From Rhodocyclales bacterium (GTDB lineage Bacteria > Pseudomonadota > Gammaproteobacteria > Burkholderiales > Rhodocyclaceae): a DNA stretch of 53,852 nucleotides. The DNA lies in contig JACRIZ010000027.1 of the NCBI GenBank assembly GCA_016235765.1, positions 1 through 53,852 on the forward strand, written 5' to 3'. How positions within the stretch are numbered: the first letter of the stretch is position 1; the number at the start of each line of letters is the position of its first letter. Shown one piece after another: positions 27,599 through 37,776 of this stretch. The notes under the pieces were generated by a model. That model had not been told where the DNA came from, searched no databases, and saw only the letters and a list, made by a program, of their open reading frames with translations. Position numbers and translations under genes: made by a program.

Positions 27599-28438
27599 AT
27601 GCCCGCAGACGCCGAACTCCTGCCACCGTTCGTTCTTACCTTCGCCGCTTCCGATCCTACCGGCGGTGCGGGCGTACAGGCTGACCTGCTGACCCTGGCG
27701 AGCATGGGCTGCCACCCATTGTCGGTCGTGACCGGCCTCACCGTCCAGGACACGGCGGGCGTCGAAGACGTCATGCCGATCGACGCGGGCTGGGTGGCCG
27801 ACCAGGCGCGGGCGCTGCTCGAAGACATTCCGGTGGCGGCCTTCAAGTTCGGCATGCTGTGCAGCGTCGAAACGATCGCGGCGATCGCCGAGATCGTCAA
27901 TGACTATCCGGACATTCCCCTGGTGTTCGATCCCGTGCTGGCCTCGGGGCGCGGCGACCAGTTGGCCGACGACGAGATGGTCGACGCCATGGTCGGCCTG
28001 CTGATGCCGCGCACGACGGTCCTGACGCCCAACAGCCTGGAGGCGAGGCGGCTGGCGCTGGACGAGGAAAACGAAGACGATGCGCCGACGCTGGCCGAAT
28101 GCGCGCGACGGCTGATCAATGCCGGCGCCGAGTACGTCCTGGTGACCGGCACGCACGAGAATACGCCCCAGGTGACCAATACCTTTTATGGCGTCCGCGG
28201 CCGCGTGCGCGACGACAGTTGGGAGCGCCTGCCCGGCAGCTACCACGGCTCGGGCTGCACCCTGGCGTCGGCGATTGCCGCCAACATCGCCAACGGCCAG
28301 GCAATCGAGGATGCCGTGCGCGACGCCCAGGACTACACTTGGCATGCCCTGGCGGCCGGCTTCCGGCCCGGCATGGGCCAGTACATTCCCGACCGCTTCT
28401 TCTGGGCACGCGGCGAAGAGGCGTCCCCCGATGACTGA
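27599..28438 (+). CDS. thiD: Hydroxymethylpyrimidine (phosphate) kinase ThiD
   Basis: Phosphorylates HMP and HMP-phosphate to HMP-pyrophosphate in thiamine synthesis. 279 residues with the ribokinase-fold motifs of the family: FAASDPTGGAGVQADL at the N-terminus, VDPVL-type FDPVLASGRGDQL near 110, TPNSLEARRL, and the anion-hole/catalytic segment GSYHGSGCTLASAIAA near 215-230. It is followed by thiE with an 8-base overlap, so HMP-PP production and its coupling are linked. It lies divergent from pilG. No TPP riboswitch was seen in the upstream 240 bases. Confidence 0.95.
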   Translation: MPADAELLPPFVLTFAASDPTGGAGVQADLLTLASMGCHPLSVVTGLTVQDTAGVEDVMPIDAGWVADQARALLEDIPVAAFKFGMLCSVETIAAIAEIVNDYPDIPLVFDPVLASGRGDQLADDEMVDAMVGLLMPRTTVLTPNSLEARRLALDEENEDDAPTLAECARRLINAGAEYVLVTGTHENTPQVTNTFYGVRGRVRDDSWERLPGSYHGSGCTLASAIAANIANGQAIEDAVRDAQDYTWHALAAGFRPGMGQYIPDRFFWARGEEASPDD

Positions 28439-29072
28439 CTTTTCGCCCCCCCTGCGCGGCCTGTATGCGGTGACTCCGGACGACCGGCTGCTGCCGCGCC
28501 TGTCGGCGCTCGTCGAGGCCGCCTTGCAGGGCGGCGCGCGCCTGGTGCAGTACCGCAACAAGCAGGCGCCGGCGCCGCTGCGGCGCGCCCAGGCGGCGGA
28601 ACTGGTGCGTGTTTGCCACGCCTACGGGGCGAAGCTGATCGTCAACGACGACGTCTGGCTGGCCATCGAGATCGGTGCCGACGGCGCCCATGTCGGCCGC
28701 GACGATCTGCCCGGCCATGACTTGGCGACGGCGCGCGAAGCGCTCGGGCCGAAGCGGCTGCTCGGCGTGTCCTGCTACAACGACCTGGCGCGGGTGGATG
28801 CCGCGGCCAGGGCCGGCGCCGACTACATCGGCGTCGGCAGCATGTTTCCCTCGACCACCAAGCCCGGTACGATCATCGCGACGCCCGAAGTGCTCGCCGA
28901 AGCGCGGCGGCGTTTCGGCGGCCCGGTGGCCGCCATCGGCGGCATCACCATCAAGAACGCCTCGTCGGTGATCGCCGCCGGCGCGAACATGGTGGCCGTG
29001 GTGAGCGACCTGTTCGATGCGATGGATATCGGGCGGCGTGCCGAGGACTTCCAGAAACTGTTCGACCAGTAA
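28431..29072 (+). CDS. thiE: Thiamine-phosphate synthase ThiE
   Basis: Joins HMP-pyrophosphate and hydroxyethylthiazole phosphate to form thiamine monophosphate. 213 residues, TIM-barrel. Motifs are GLYAVTPD at the start, LVQYRNKQ near 40, [25 protein letters not shown] near 68-92, the phosphate-binding [19 protein letters not shown], and [19 protein letters not shown] chose the ATG at 28431, overlapping thiD; longer upstream frames are just the thiD sequence read in another frame. Stop and hemL start are 11 bases apart. Confidence 0.96.
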   Translation: MTDFSPPLRGLYAVTPDDRLLPRLSALVEAALQGGARLVQYRNKQAPAPLRRAQAAELVRVCHAYGAKLIVNDDVWLAIEIGADGAHVGRDDLPGHDLATAREALGPKRLLGVSCYNDLARVDAAARAGADYIGVGSMFPSTTKPGTIIATPEVLAEARRRFGGPVAAIGGITIKNASSVIAAGANMVAVVSDLFDAMDIGRRAEDFQKLFDQ

Positions 29073-29083
29073 TCGAGACTGCC

Positions 29084-30370
29084 ATGACCCGCAACGAAGA
29101 GCTGTTTGCCCGAGCCCAGAAGACCATCCCCGGCGGCGTCAATTCGCCCGTGCGGGCGTTTCGATCCGTCGGCGGCACGCCGCGCTTCCTCACCAAAGGC
29201 GCGGGTGCCTGCGTCTGGGACGCCGACGGCAAGCGCTATCTCGATTACGTCGGCTCCTGGGGGCCGTTGATCCTCGGCCACGCCGACCCGGACGTGGTTG
29301 CGGCCGTGCAGCGCGCCGCGGCCGATGGCCTGTCCTTCGGCGCGCCGACCGAGGCGGAGATCGACCTGGCCGAACTGCTGGTCAGGCTGGTGCCGAGCAT
29401 GGACATGGTGCGCCTGGTGTCGTCGGGCACCGAGGCGACCATGAGCGCGATCCGCCTGGCGCGGGGGTTCACGGGCCGCGACAAGATCGTCAAGTTCGAG
29501 GGCTGCTACCACGGCCATGCCGACAGCCTGCTGGTCAAGGCCGGCTCGGGCGCGCTCACCTTCGGCAATCCATCGTCCGAGGGGGTGCCGGCCGACCTGG
29601 CCCGCGATACGCTGGTGCTCGACTACAACGCGCCGCACGAGCTGGCACGCGTCTTCCACGAGTGCGGCCGGGACATCGCCTGCATCATCGTCGAGCCGGT
29701 GGCCGGCAACATGAACCTGATTGCGCCGCGCCGCGACTTCCTCGACGCCATGCGCAAACTGTGCGACCAGTACGGCAGCGTGCTGATCTTCGACGAAGTC
29801 ATGACCGGTTTCCGCGTGGCCTTGAGCAGCGCGCAGGGGCTGTACGGCATCACGCCCGACCTGTCGACCTTCGGCAAGGTGGTCGGCGGCGGCATGCCGT
29901 TGGGCGCCTTCGGCGGTCGGCACGAGATCATGGCCAAGGTCGCGCCGCTCGGTCCCGTCTATCAGGCCGGCACGCTGTCCGGCAACCCGCTGTCGGTGGC
30001 CGCCGGCCTGGCGACGCTCAAGAAGATTCAGGCTCCCGGCTTCTACGACCTGCTGGGCAAGCGCACCCAGGCGCTGGTCGACGGCTTGTGCGGCACGGCG
30101 CGGCGCCACGGGATCGCCTTCTCGGGCCAGTCGGTCGGCGGCATGTTCGGCATCTACTTCGCCGCCGAACCGCCGGCGTCCTATGCCGCGGTGATGGCGT
30201 CGGACAAGGCCGCCTTCAATCGCTTCTTCCATGCCATGCTGGAAAAGGGCGTCTATCTGGCGCCCTCGGCCTTCGAGGCGGGCTTCGTCTCCGCGGCACA
30301 CAGCGACGCGGACATTGCCGCGACGGTCGCGGCGGCCGATGCGGTCTTCGCGGAGATGAAGAAGGGCTAG
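29084..30370 (+). CDS. hemL: Glutamate-1-semialdehyde 2,1-aminomutase HemL
   Basis: A PLP enzyme making 5-aminolaevulinate from glutamate-1-semialdehyde in the C5 tetrapyrrole route. 428 residues, full length. The N-terminal [11 protein letters not shown] is diagnostic. [20 protein letters not shown] binds the cofactor phosphate, CYHGHADS and [10 protein letters not shown] hold PLP contacts, and the Schiff-base lysine is in [11 protein letters not shown]. Tetrapyrrole supply is relevant to the cytochrome next door and perhaps to the B12 cluster. Its TAG stop is interleaved with that of the convergent cytochrome gene within CTAG. Confidence 0.97.
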   Translation: MTRNEELFARAQKTIPGGVNSPVRAFRSVGGTPRFLTKGAGACVWDADGKRYLDYVGSWGPLILGHADPDVVAAVQRAAADGLSFGAPTEAEIDLAELLVRLVPSMDMVRLVSSGTEATMSAIRLARGFTGRDKIVKFEGCYHGHADSLLVKAGSGALTFGNPSSEGVPADLARDTLVLDYNAPHELARVFHECGRDIACIIVEPVAGNMNLIAPRRDFLDAMRKLCDQYGSVLIFDEVMTGFRVALSSAQGLYGITPDLSTFGKVVGGGMPLGAFGGRHEIMAKVAPLGPVYQAGTLSGNPLSVAAGLATLKKIQAPGFYDLLGKRTQALVDGLCGTARRHGIAFSGQSVGGMFGIYFAAEPPASYAAVMASDKAAFNRFFHAMLEKGVYLAPSAFEAGFVSAAHSDADIAATVAAADAVFAEMKKG

Positions 30371-31005
30371 CGCAGGGCCGACAGGTAGTCGGCCAGCGCC
30401 TTGATCTCGGCGTCCTTGAGGGCCGCCGTCATGGCCAGCATTTCCGGCTCCATGCGGGTGCCGGTGCGGTCGCGATAGCGCGTCAGCGAGGTGATCAGGT
30501 AGGTCCGCTGCTGGCCGGCCAGGCGCGGGAAGCGTTCGCTGCCCAGGGCCTGTTCGCCATGGCAACGCGTGCAGACGCGGTGATAGATTTCACGGCCGGT
30601 CTCGTTGGCGGGGCCGGAACTGGCCGGCACGACGCGCATCGACGAATAATACGCCACCATGTTGAGGCGCTCGTTTTCGTTGAGGAGCCTGATGGCCGGT
30701 TCCATCCACTGGTCCTTGCGCTCGCCGGTGTAGAACTTGTTCACCTGGTTGAGCAGGTAGATCGGATTCTGCGCTGCAAGGTTCGGCACCTCGCTGAGCT
30801 TGCTGTTGCCGTCGACGCCGTGGCAGTTGGCGCAGAAGCTGGACGCCCTGCGGCCGGCCTCGACGGCGGCATTGCGGGAACCGGACTCGGCGAGCACGCT
30901 CTTCAGCCGCTCGGGGGATTGGCCATGGGCGGGCAAGAGCCACAACCCAAGCAGACAGGACAGGAGTGCCACGCGCGTGGCTTGCAGCCGATGAAGGCGA
31001 ATCAT
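30367..31005 (-). CDS. Dihaem cytochrome c4-type protein
   Basis: A 212-residue periplasmic electron carrier with a signal peptide ending near PAHGQ. It contains two haem c sites, CANCH (~residue 58) and CTRCH (~residue 147), each followed by a similar ~90-residue half, with methionine ligand candidates in [14 protein letters not shown] and RMEPEMLAM. This two-domain layout is that of cytochrome c4, which passes electrons to terminal oxidases. I chose the ATG at 31005, seven bases after GGGAA; a TTG seven codons upstream would only add polar residues before the signal peptide. The 156 bases upstream (31006-31161) hold no gene. Confidence 0.9.
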   Translation of the reverse strand: MIRLHRLQATRVALLSCLLGLWLLPAHGQSPERLKSVLAESGSRNAAVEAGRRASSFCANCHGVDGNSKLSEVPNLAAQNPIYLLNQVNKFYTGERKDQWMEPAIRLLNENERLNMVAYYSSMRVVPASSGPANETGREIYHRVCTRCHGEQALGSERFPRLAGQQRTYLITSLTRYRDRTGTRMEPEMLAMTAALKDAEIKALADYLSALR

Positions 31006-31161
31006 GTTCCGTTTCCCGTAACGCAATAGTCGTATAACGACGACAACGCGTCGAATCTTAACGTAAAGAAGGTCGATTTAGCGCAGGAAAAGCGCCTGGA
31101 AATCATGCCTGGCCAAAAACCGGCCCGGCGGCGCGCCGGCAAGTGCTGTTCGGAAGCTGCA

Positions 31162-32517
31162 TCAGGCGGCTTCGCGGCGCTTCCGCCACTTCCGGCTGTC
31201 GAAGCGCTTGAGGGCCACGTAGGTCAGCCAGCCGACGATGCCCATCACGAGGACGAAGCTGCCGTAGGCCAGCGGCCAGGGCGTGCCCTCGGTCATCATC
31301 GAGAACTCCGACATCCCGCCGATGCCGGCGATGATGTTGATGGGCATGAAGACGATACCGAGCGCCGTCAGGCGCGATACCCGCTTGTTCTGGTTGATGT
31401 TGATGAAACCGACCGTGGCATCGAGCAGGAAGTTGATCTTGCCGAACAGGAACGAGGTGTGCACGTCGAGGGACTCGATGTCGCGCAGGATCTGGCGCGA
31501 TTCGTCCTGCTGTTCCACCGAGAGCAGCTTGCCGCGCATCAGGAACGACAAGGCGCGCCGGGTGTCCAGCACGTTGCGGCGGATGCGGCCGTTCAGGTCC
31601 TCGCCGCGCGCGATTTCGGCCAGGATCTTCGCCGCCTCGTCGTCGCTGACCCGCGGGTGAAGCACGCGCTTGCTGACCGCCTCGAAATCGGCATAGATGT
31701 CCTCCAGCGCGTCGGCCGAGTACTCGGCGTCGGCAGCATAGAGGTCGAGGAGCACGTCCTTGCCTTCGGTCACATAGCCGGGCTGGGTGCGGGCCCGCAG
31801 CCGCTGGAGGCGGAACACCGGCAATTCCTCCTTGCGCACCGAGAACAGGATGTCCCGGTGCAGGATGAAGGCCACCGCGACGTTGCGCGATTCGCTTTCC
31901 GTGTCGAGCAGGAAGTCCGAATGCAGGTGAACCTCGCCGTTGTCGTCGACGAAGAAGCGGGCGCTGGTCTCGAGGTCGGTGAGGTCGTCCGGGTCCGGCA
32001 GGTAGAGGCTGAAGAACTCGCCGACCCAGGCGCGCACGGCGGGCGACGGCGCGACCAGGTCGACCCAGATCGGCTTGATGTTGGCCAGGTCCTCGCGGCT
32101 GTCGACCTGCACCTGGTTCAGGCGGCCGTTGCGCAGCTCGAAGGCATTGAGCATGTTGCGGGCGCTCGGCGCCGGGCGCGCGCCGACCAGTTCCTCGCGC
32201 ACGGTATCCGAGACGTATTCGAGCACGAGGTCGCAGCGCCGCTCTTCGACCTGGTTCCAGGCCGTGACGCGATCCTCTTCCGCCAGCGCTTCGAGCAGGC
32301 GGGCGATTTCGATGGCCGTCAGGCGGCGCAACAGATTTTGCAGTTCGACCAGATGCTGTTTGTGGACGAGATTCTCGACCAGGTCATGATGGGGCATCTC
32401 CTGCCGATGGACGATGTCCTCGACGCGGCGATGGCGCGCGAGCAGGAGCTGCACCTCGGAGAGATGCTGCTCGAACTGGTTTTCGGCGCGGGCGCGGACG
32501 GGTGTCGATTCGTTCAT
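31162..32517 (-). CDS. CorA-family divalent cation transporter with MgtE-like N-terminal domain
   Basis: A 451-residue inner-membrane Mg2+/divalent cation channel. The C-terminal half is CorA-like: a long cytoplasmic helix (DIESLDVHTSFLFGKINFLL), TM1 (ALGIVFMPINIIAGIGGM), a short periplasmic loop, TM2 (LAYGSFVLVMGIVGWLTYVA) and a basic tail KRFDSRKWRKRR. The selectivity signature, usually GMN, reads GMS. Residues ~10-105 (e.g. HLVELQNLLRRLTAIEIARL, then ALAEEDRVTAWNQVEER) resemble the helical-repeat MgtE N domain, which in MgtE helps sense Mg2+. So the protein looks like MgtE_N joined to CorA. Substrate is uncertain given the altered signature. Confidence 0.88.
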   Translation of the reverse strand: MNESTPVRARAENQFEQHLSEVQLLLARHRRVEDIVHRQEMPHHDLVENLVHKQHLVELQNLLRRLTAIEIARLLEALAEEDRVTAWNQVEERRCDLVLEYVSDTVREELVGARPAPSARNMLNAFELRNGRLNQVQVDSREDLANIKPIWVDLVAPSPAVRAWVGEFFSLYLPDPDDLTDLETSARFFVDDNGEVHLHSDFLLDTESESRNVAVAFILHRDILFSVRKEELPVFRLQRLRARTQPGYVTEGKDVLLDLYAADAEYSADALEDIYADFEAVSKRVLHPRVSDDEAAKILAEIARGEDLNGRIRRNVLDTRRALSFLMRGKLLSVEQQDESRQILRDIESLDVHTSFLFGKINFLLDATVGFININQNKRVSRLTALGIVFMPINIIAGIGGMSEFSMMTEGTPWPLAYGSFVLVMGIVGWLTYVALKRFDSRKWRKRREAA

Positions 32518-32563
32518 GGCGTTTGGCTGCCGGGGCCGCGCGATTCTACGCCCAACGCTGGGG

Positions 32564-33259
32564 CTAAGGTATTTCCGAGTAGGGCATGCGCGCCAGGATG
32601 ACCTGGGTGCGGCCGTTCATGAACGGCGAGTAGGGATTGCGTTCGTAGCGGCGCGGCGCGGGCAGCATCACGGCCAGCCGGGCCGCCTGTTCCGCCGACA
32701 GGTTGCCCGCCGAGCCCCCGTAGTAGCGGCGTGCGGCGGCCTCGGCGCCGAACACCCCCTGTCCCCACTCGACCGAGTTCAAATACACCTCCAGGATGCG
32801 CCGCTTGTCCCAGAGCATCTCCAGCCAGACGGTGATGATCGCCTCCTGCGCCTTGCGCCACGGCGTCTTGGCCGCCGACAGGAAGAGGTTCTTGGCCAAC
32901 TGCTGCGAGATGGTCGAGCCGCCCGCCACCACCTTGCCCCGGCGTCGGTTCTTTTCCAGCGCCTTCTGCATGCCCGCCCAGTCGAAGCCCTCGTGGTCGA
33001 TGAACTTGTCGTCCTCGGCGGCGATGACGGCGCGCTTCAACTGGTTGGAGATACGCTGGTAGGGAACCCACTGGTGCCGCAGTTCCGCGTTCGGCCGCTT
33101 GTCCTGGAGTTCTTCCAGCCGCAGGCTCATGAAGGCGGTCATGTCCGGATCGAAGAACTTCCACCAGACCACCCAGATGACGTACCAGCCCTGCCAGACC
33201 ACGAGCAGCGCCAGCAGGCCGAGCAATGTCCGGCTGAGCCACTTGGGCGCCGGCCTCAT
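32564..33259 (-). CDS. mtgA: Monofunctional biosynthetic peptidoglycan transglycosylase MtgA
   Basis: Polymerises lipid II glycan chains. 231 residues: one N-terminal membrane anchor (~8-34, Trp-rich), then a GT51 domain with the catalytic Glu in [18 protein letters not shown], the [16 protein letters not shown] motif, [20 protein letters not shown], and [16 protein letters not shown]. No transpeptidase domain. The start overlaps the aroE stop by 4 bases; aroE-mtgA and TonB-like neighbours form one minus-strand run. Confidence 0.96.
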   Translation of the reverse strand: MRPAPKWLSRTLLGLLALLVVWQGWYVIWVVWWKFFDPDMTAFMSLRLEELQDKRPNAELRHQWVPYQRISNQLKRAVIAAEDDKFIDHEGFDWAGMQKALEKNRRRGKVVAGGSTISQQLAKNLFLSAAKTPWRKAQEAIITVWLEMLWDKRRILEVYLNSVEWGQGVFGAEAAARRYYGGSAGNLSAEQAARLAVMLPAPRRYERNPYSPFMNGRTQVILARMPYSEIP

Positions 33260-34056
33260 GCGCTACGCAACTCCGCGAGCACCCGGGTCGTGTCCGGCCG
33301 AGTGCCGCGCCAGACCAGGAAGGCCTCGGCGGCCTGCTCGACCAGCATGCCCAGCCCGTCGGCCGTTCGGGCGCCCGCCGCGGCGGCCTGGCGCAGGAAA
33401 TCGGTGTCCTTGCCGTAGACCATGTCGTAGGCCAGCGCGCCCGGCGCGTACGAGAAAGTCAGCCGCGGCGACTCGCCTCCCGAGAGGCCCACTGAAGTCG
33501 CATTGATCACCAGATCGAACTCCCGGCCGGCGAGCGCCTCGAGGCCGCAGCCGGCGCAGCCGGCAAAGCTGCGGGCCAGCGCCAGCGCCTTGTCGGCGGT
33601 CCGGTTGGCGATCGTGAGCGTGGCCGGACGCTCGGCCAGCAAGGGCAGGATCACGCCGTGCGCTGCGCCGCCCGCGCCCAGCAGCAGCACGCGCTTGCCG
33701 GCGACGGCGACGCCGAGATTGACCTTGAGATCGCGCACCAGCCCGGCGCCGTCGGTGTTGTCGCCGAAAATCTCGCCGCCGCTGAAACTCAGCGTGTTGA
33801 CCGCCCCGGCCGCCCGGGCGCGCTCCGAGAGGCGCGTCGCCAGGCGAAAGGCCTCCTCCTTGAATGGCACGGTGACGTTGGCGCCACACCCGCCGGCGGC
33901 GATGAAGTCGCGTACCGCCGCGGCAAAGCCGTCGAGCGGCGCCAGCAGGGCCGCGTAGCTCATGTCCTGGCCGGTTGCCGCCGCGAACAGCGCATGGATG
34001 TGCGGCGACTTCGAGTGGGCAATCGGGTTGCCGATCACGACGTAGCGGTCGGTCAC
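33256..34056 (-). CDS. aroE: Shikimate dehydrogenase AroE
   Basis: NADPH-dependent reduction of 3-dehydroshikimate to shikimate in aromatic amino acid synthesis. 266 residues. Substrate-binding motifs are [13 protein letters not shown] (~8-20) and the catalytic Lys in [11 protein letters not shown] (~65); [13 protein letters not shown] carries the catalytic Asp; the nucleotide-binding loop is [11 protein letters not shown], followed by ANRTADKA. I chose the GTG at 34056 (VTDRYVVIG), which follows the TonB-like stop by 4 bases; the longer frame reads into the upstream gene. Confidence 0.96.
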   Translation of the reverse strand: MTDRYVVIGNPIAHSKSPHIHALFAAATGQDMSYAALLAPLDGFAAAVRDFIAAGGCGANVTVPFKEEAFRLATRLSERARAAGAVNTLSFSGGEIFGDNTDGAGLVRDLKVNLGVAVAGKRVLLLGAGGAAHGVILPLLAERPATLTIANRTADKALALARSFAGCAGCGLEALAGREFDLVINATSVGLSGGESPRLTFSYAPGALAYDMVYGKDTDFLRQAAAAGARTADGLGMLVEQAAEAFLVWRGTRPDTTRVLAELRSA

Positions 34057-34060
34057 TGCT

Positions 34061-34945
34061 TCAGTCCTGGGCTTGCAGCCGGTCGGAGGTGGTGAACGAC
34101 CAGGTGCGGGTGATCTCGACGACGTCGGTATCGCGCCGGATCGAGTCCGGGAACCGGGAATAGGGCGCCGCCATCTCGACGATGCGCCGCGCGGCATTGT
34201 CGAGCACCTTCTGGCCGGACGAACGGCTCAGCTCCACCTTGTCGAGGCTGCCGTCGCTCTTGATCACCACGGTCAGCACCAGGCTGCCGTACAGTCGGCC
34301 CTTGGCGGCGTCCGGATAGTTGAGGTTGCCGATGCGCTCCACCTTCTGGCGCCAGTCCTCGACGTATTGCGCGAAGCGGTATTCCTCGACCCGGGCGCCG
34401 ATGAACTTCTTGCGCGGCCGCTTGTTGTAGTCCTCGACATTACGGGCGATCTGGCCTTCCAGGCGGGCCAGGTTGAGCGCCGCGGTGGCCAGGTCGACGC
34501 CGGTGGTCGCCGGCGGCGCGGCGGTTGCCGGGGCGTTGCGGCGGTTCTCGGTGGTCACCGCCTTGCTGCTGCGGATCCGGGTCAGCATCTGCTGCTGCTG
34601 GATTTCCAGTTCGGCGACGCGCTGCTTCGCCTCGACGATGTCGCTGCCTTCCTGAATCATCGGCGCGACCGGCAGCGGCGTCTTGGCGCGCCTGTCCTCG
34701 TCGGTGTTGCCGCCGCCGTCGAGGTTGGCCTGTGCCTTGGCCTGTACCTTGTCCGGGCGGCTGGCGCTCTTGCTATTGACCAGGATGACGTCCAGGGCGT
34801 GCTCGGTGGCCTTGCCCAGCTTCTCCGGCAGCTTGAAATGGATCGACAGGACGATCGCGTGCAGTACCAGCGACAGACCTAGCGCCAGGGACAGGTTGCG
34901 GCTTTGCGTATCCACATCAACAGGGAAAAGCGACCGGGCAGACAT
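34061..34945 (-). CDS. TonB-family energy transducer
   Basis: A 294-residue protein with one N-terminal TM helix (~18-36, [20 protein letters not shown]), a Gln/Lys/Ala-rich periplasmic spacer with a coiled-coil stretch ([20 protein letters not shown]), and a C-terminal TonB domain (~200-285: [20 protein letters not shown], then [19 protein letters not shown]). TonB couples the proton motive force to outer-membrane receptors. No exbB/exbD are adjacent. It could serve the BtuB receptor in this window, but that is inference; it may instead be a TonB paralogue with an envelope role, as its neighbours are peptidoglycan genes. Confidence 0.88.
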   Translation of the reverse strand: MSARSLFPVDVDTQSRNLSLALGLSLVLHAIVLSIHFKLPEKLGKATEHALDVILVNSKSASRPDKVQAKAQANLDGGGNTDEDRRAKTPLPVAPMIQEGSDIVEAKQRVAELEIQQQQMLTRIRSSKAVTTENRRNAPATAAPPATTGVDLATAALNLARLEGQIARNVEDYNKRPRKKFIGARVEEYRFAQYVEDWRQKVERIGNLNYPDAAKGRLYGSLVLTVVIKSDGSLDKVELSRSSGQKVLDNAARRIVEMAAPYSRFPDSIRRDTDVVEITRTWSFTTSDRLQAQD

Positions 34946-34956
34946 GGCCCGGGATT

Positions 34957-36864
34957 TTACTCTGCACCCTCGTCCTCACCGAAAGTGTCGTCAGAGGCGT
35001 CGGCGGGCAGCAGTTCGACGTATCGGGCGCGACATTCCGCGTCCAGCAGGTCGATTTCCTCGACGTTCAGGCGTACGCGCACGCCCCGATCGAGCGCCGG
35101 CAGCGAGGGCACGCGCAGCACCAGCGGCAACTGCTCCAGCCGCACCAGGCTTTCGCGCAGGACGCGGGCGACGACGACGGATTCCTGCTCCTGCCGCAGC
35201 CAGCGCAGGCACCAATAGCGCTCCATGCCGCGCTGGAAATCGGCATAGGCGGCGTAGGTCAGCTCGAAGTCGCGCAGGGCGGCCAGGAACTCGGCCGACC
35301 TGGCGGTGAAAGGCGGCGTCGCGCGGGTCAGGTGGGCGATCAACTGCCATTGGTTGACCAGGTCGACGTAGCGGCGCAGGGGCGAGGACGACCAGGCATA
35401 GCAGTCCACGCCCAGGCCCTCGTGCGCCGCCGCAGTGGTGGTCATGCGCACCTTGCCGACCGTCTGGGCGCGGTAGAGCGCCGCCACGCCGGCGTCGCGC
35501 AGCAGCGCGCCCCAGGTGGCGTTGGCGACGATCATCAGCTCGGCGACCAGCTTGTCGAGCGGCGAGCCGCGCGGCCGTTCGTCGATCGCGATCCGGCCGG
35601 GACCGTCCTCGCCGGCCGCGGACCAATCGACCACGAAGTTGTAATCCTTGCGCTGCGGCGCATTGGCCGACTGGCCGCGGCCGGCCTCCAGGACCGTCGC
35701 CAGTTCCCAGAGCCGCTTCAGTTCGTCGCGGAACGGGAACTCGGCCAGGCCGTCGGCCAGCGTCTGCTCGTTGAAGAGCGGCTCGATATCGTGGTGGCGC
35801 AGGTTGGCGGCTACCGGTACCTGCTCCAGCCGCGTCTCATGGCCGCGCACGGCAAGATCGGCGCCGACGTCCAGATAGAGCGACACCGCGGGTGCGGTGT
35901 TGCCCGCCGCCAGCGTGTAACGCTCGACCACCCCTTCCGGCAGCATGGTGATCTTGCGGCCGGGCATGTACACGGTCGACAGCCGGTTGCGGGCGATCCG
36001 GCCGAGCTCGGAGTCCGGCGCGATGCCGAGGCCGGGCGCGGCGATATGGATGCCGACGCGCATGCCGCCGTCGGCCAGCGGCACGACCGAGAACGCGTCG
36101 TCGATCTCGGTGGTGTGGGCGTCGTCGATCGAGAAGGCGCGCACCGTCGCCAGCGGCAACTCCGGGTGCTCCGCCGGCGCCGCGCAGGCCGGGAAGTCGG
36201 TGCCCTGCGGGAAATACTCGAACAGGAAACGGCCCAGGTGGTACTCGTGGGTGTCGGCAAGCGCGCCGCAGCGCTGCAGCAGGCGCGGCGTCGACAGCGC
36301 GGTCTCGGCGCAGGCGGTTTCCAGCGCCTTGGTCTCGGGCCGGTTGCGATCGGGCTTGTAGAGGAGTTGCGGCAGGATGGCGGCCAGTTCGGCGGGCAGG
36401 CTGCCGCCCTTCAGGTCGGTCACCATGCGCTCGACAGCCAGCGCCTGCTGGCGCTTCTTCTCCTGGCCGGCCAGCGCGGCCTGCAGGATGTCGGGCGGCG
36501 CCTTGCGGAAACGGCCCTTGCCCTTGCGGTGGAAGTACATCGGCGCCGAATGCAGGCGCAGCAGCAGCGTCGCCGCTTCGACCGCGCTCGGCTTGTGGCC
36601 GGCGTAGTCGGCCGCGAATTCCTCGAAACCGAACTCGATGTCGGGGCAGGCCTCCCACAGGAAATCGACGTCGATCCCGTCGGCGTCGCGTTCGGCGTGC
36701 GCCAGCAGTTCGTGGGGCGACGGCGCCTCGAAGCGCAGCAGCACGTTGGCGGCCTTGACCTTGCTGCGCTTGCCCGACGCCAGTTCGACCTGCAGCGAGG
36801 TATTGTTGTCGGCGAGCACGGCGCCCGCCCTGAAGGCGCCGTCTTCTTCGAACAGGACGTTCAT
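34957..36864 (-). CDS. RNase II family 3'-5' exoribonuclease (RNB domain)
   Basis: A 635-residue protein with an RNB catalytic domain from ~230 to 550. The metal-binding acidic motif reads AFSIDDAHTTEIDDAFSV, with Glu in place of one of the four Asp of E. coli RNase II, a variation I believe is common in this subfamily. Other RNB landmarks are IHIAAPGLGIAPDSELGRIA, MLPEGVVERYTLAAG and the C-terminal SSPLRRYVDLVNQWQL. An S1-like tail follows (~560-620). Its likely job is mRNA or RNA decay. It lies one base after the uppP stop codon region and 11 bases before the TonB-like gene. Confidence 0.9.
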   Translation of the reverse strand: MNVLFEEDGAFRAGAVLADNNTSLQVELASGKRSKVKAANVLLRFEAPSPHELLAHAERDADGIDVDFLWEACPDIEFGFEEFAADYAGHKPSAVEAATLLLRLHSAPMYFHRKGKGRFRKAPPDILQAALAGQEKKRQQALAVERMVTDLKGGSLPAELAAILPQLLYKPDRNRPETKALETACAETALSTPRLLQRCGALADTHEYHLGRFLFEYFPQGTDFPACAAPAEHPELPLATVRAFSIDDAHTTEIDDAFSVVPLADGGMRVGIHIAAPGLGIAPDSELGRIARNRLSTVYMPGRKITMLPEGVVERYTLAAGNTAPAVSLYLDVGADLAVRGHETRLEQVPVAANLRHHDIEPLFNEQTLADGLAEFPFRDELKRLWELATVLEAGRGQSANAPQRKDYNFVVDWSAAGEDGPGRIAIDERPRGSPLDKLVAELMIVANATWGALLRDAGVAALYRAQTVGKVRMTTTAAAHEGLGVDCYAWSSSPLRRYVDLVNQWQLIAHLTRATPPFTARSAEFLAALRDFELTYAAYADFQRGMERYWCLRWLRQEQESVVVARVLRESLVRLEQLPLVLRVPSLPALDRGVRVRLNVEEIDLLDAECRARYVELLPADASDDTFGEDEGAE

Positions 36865-36865
36865 G

Positions 36866-37690
36866 TCAGTGGCTCGTCCAGTCCACCAGGCCCAGTTGCC
36901 AAGTGGCGATGACGAGGATGCCGAAGGCGATGCGGTACCAGGCGAAGACCGTGAAGTCGTGGCTGGAGATGAAGCGCAGCAGCCAGCGCACGCACAGGAA
37001 GGCCGAGGCGAAGGAGGCGACGAAGCCGACGACCCAAAGGCCGAGATCGTCGGCGTTGAGCAGTGCGCGTTCCTTGTACAGTTCGTAGACGGTGGCGACC
37101 AGCAAGGTGGGAATGGCGAGGAAGAAGGAGAATTCGGTGGCGGCCTTGCGCGAGAGTCCGAACAGCAGGCCGCCGATGATGGTGGCGCCGGAACGCGAGG
37201 TACCCGGAATCAGTGCGAAGGCCTGGGCGATGCCGAGCTTGAGCGCGTCGACGGCGCTGAGGTCGTCGACATCGCTGACCCGCACCGTGTGTTCGCGCCG
37301 CTCGGCCCAGATGATGACGAAGGCGCCGACGATGAATGCCACCGCCACGGGTACCGGCTGAAACAGGTGGGCCTTGATCAGCTTGCCGAATGCCAGGCCG
37401 AGGATGGCGAGCGGCAGGAAGGCGATGAACAGATTGCGGACGAAGCGCTGCGCGACCTCGTCGCGGGTCAGGCCGCCGAGTACCTTGGCGATCCTGGCGC
37501 GGTATTCCCAACATACGGCCAGGATGGCGCCGGACTGGATGACGATCTCGAACAGCTTGCCGCGTTCGTCGTTAAAATGAAGCAGATCGCCGGCCAGGAT
37601 CAGGTGGCCGGTGCTGGAAACGGGCAGGAATTCCGTCAGACCCTCGACAATGCCGAGAATCAGGGCGTGCAGCAGGAGAGTGGGATCCAT
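36866..37690 (-). CDS. uppP: Undecaprenyl-diphosphatase UppP (BacA)
   Basis: Integral membrane phosphatase recycling undecaprenyl pyrophosphate for peptidoglycan synthesis, giving basal bacitracin tolerance. 274 residues, about eight TM helices. Active-site motifs are [17 protein letters not shown] (residues 16-32; Glu16, Glu20, His29) and [13 protein letters not shown] near 170. I chose the ATG at 37690 ([13 protein letters not shown]), the family start; an upstream 28-residue extension is basic and unrelated. Divergent from the HD-GYP gene across an 86-base gap. Confidence 0.96.
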   Translation of the reverse strand: MDPTLLLHALILGIVEGLTEFLPVSSTGHLILAGDLLHFNDERGKLFEIVIQSGAILAVCWEYRARIAKVLGGLTRDEVAQRFVRNLFIAFLPLAILGLAFGKLIKAHLFQPVPVAVAFIVGAFVIIWAERREHTVRVSDVDDLSAVDALKLGIAQAFALIPGTSRSGATIIGGLLFGLSRKAATEFSFFLAIPTLLVATVYELYKERALLNADDLGLWVVGFVASFASAFLCVRWLLRFISSHDFTVFAWYRIAFGILVIATWQLGLVDWTSH

Positions 37691-37776
37691 GGAGCGTCTG
37701 AGCGGCCGGCTTTGCCTGCCAAATGGGCGGCCGAGTTTAGCATGCGACCGATGACAGGCCAGCGAAAGGGGCACCC

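Noticed and set aside
30367-31026. TTG start for the cytochrome c4 gene at 31026
   Set aside because: ATG at 31005 has a ribosome site at good spacing and starts right before the signal peptide.
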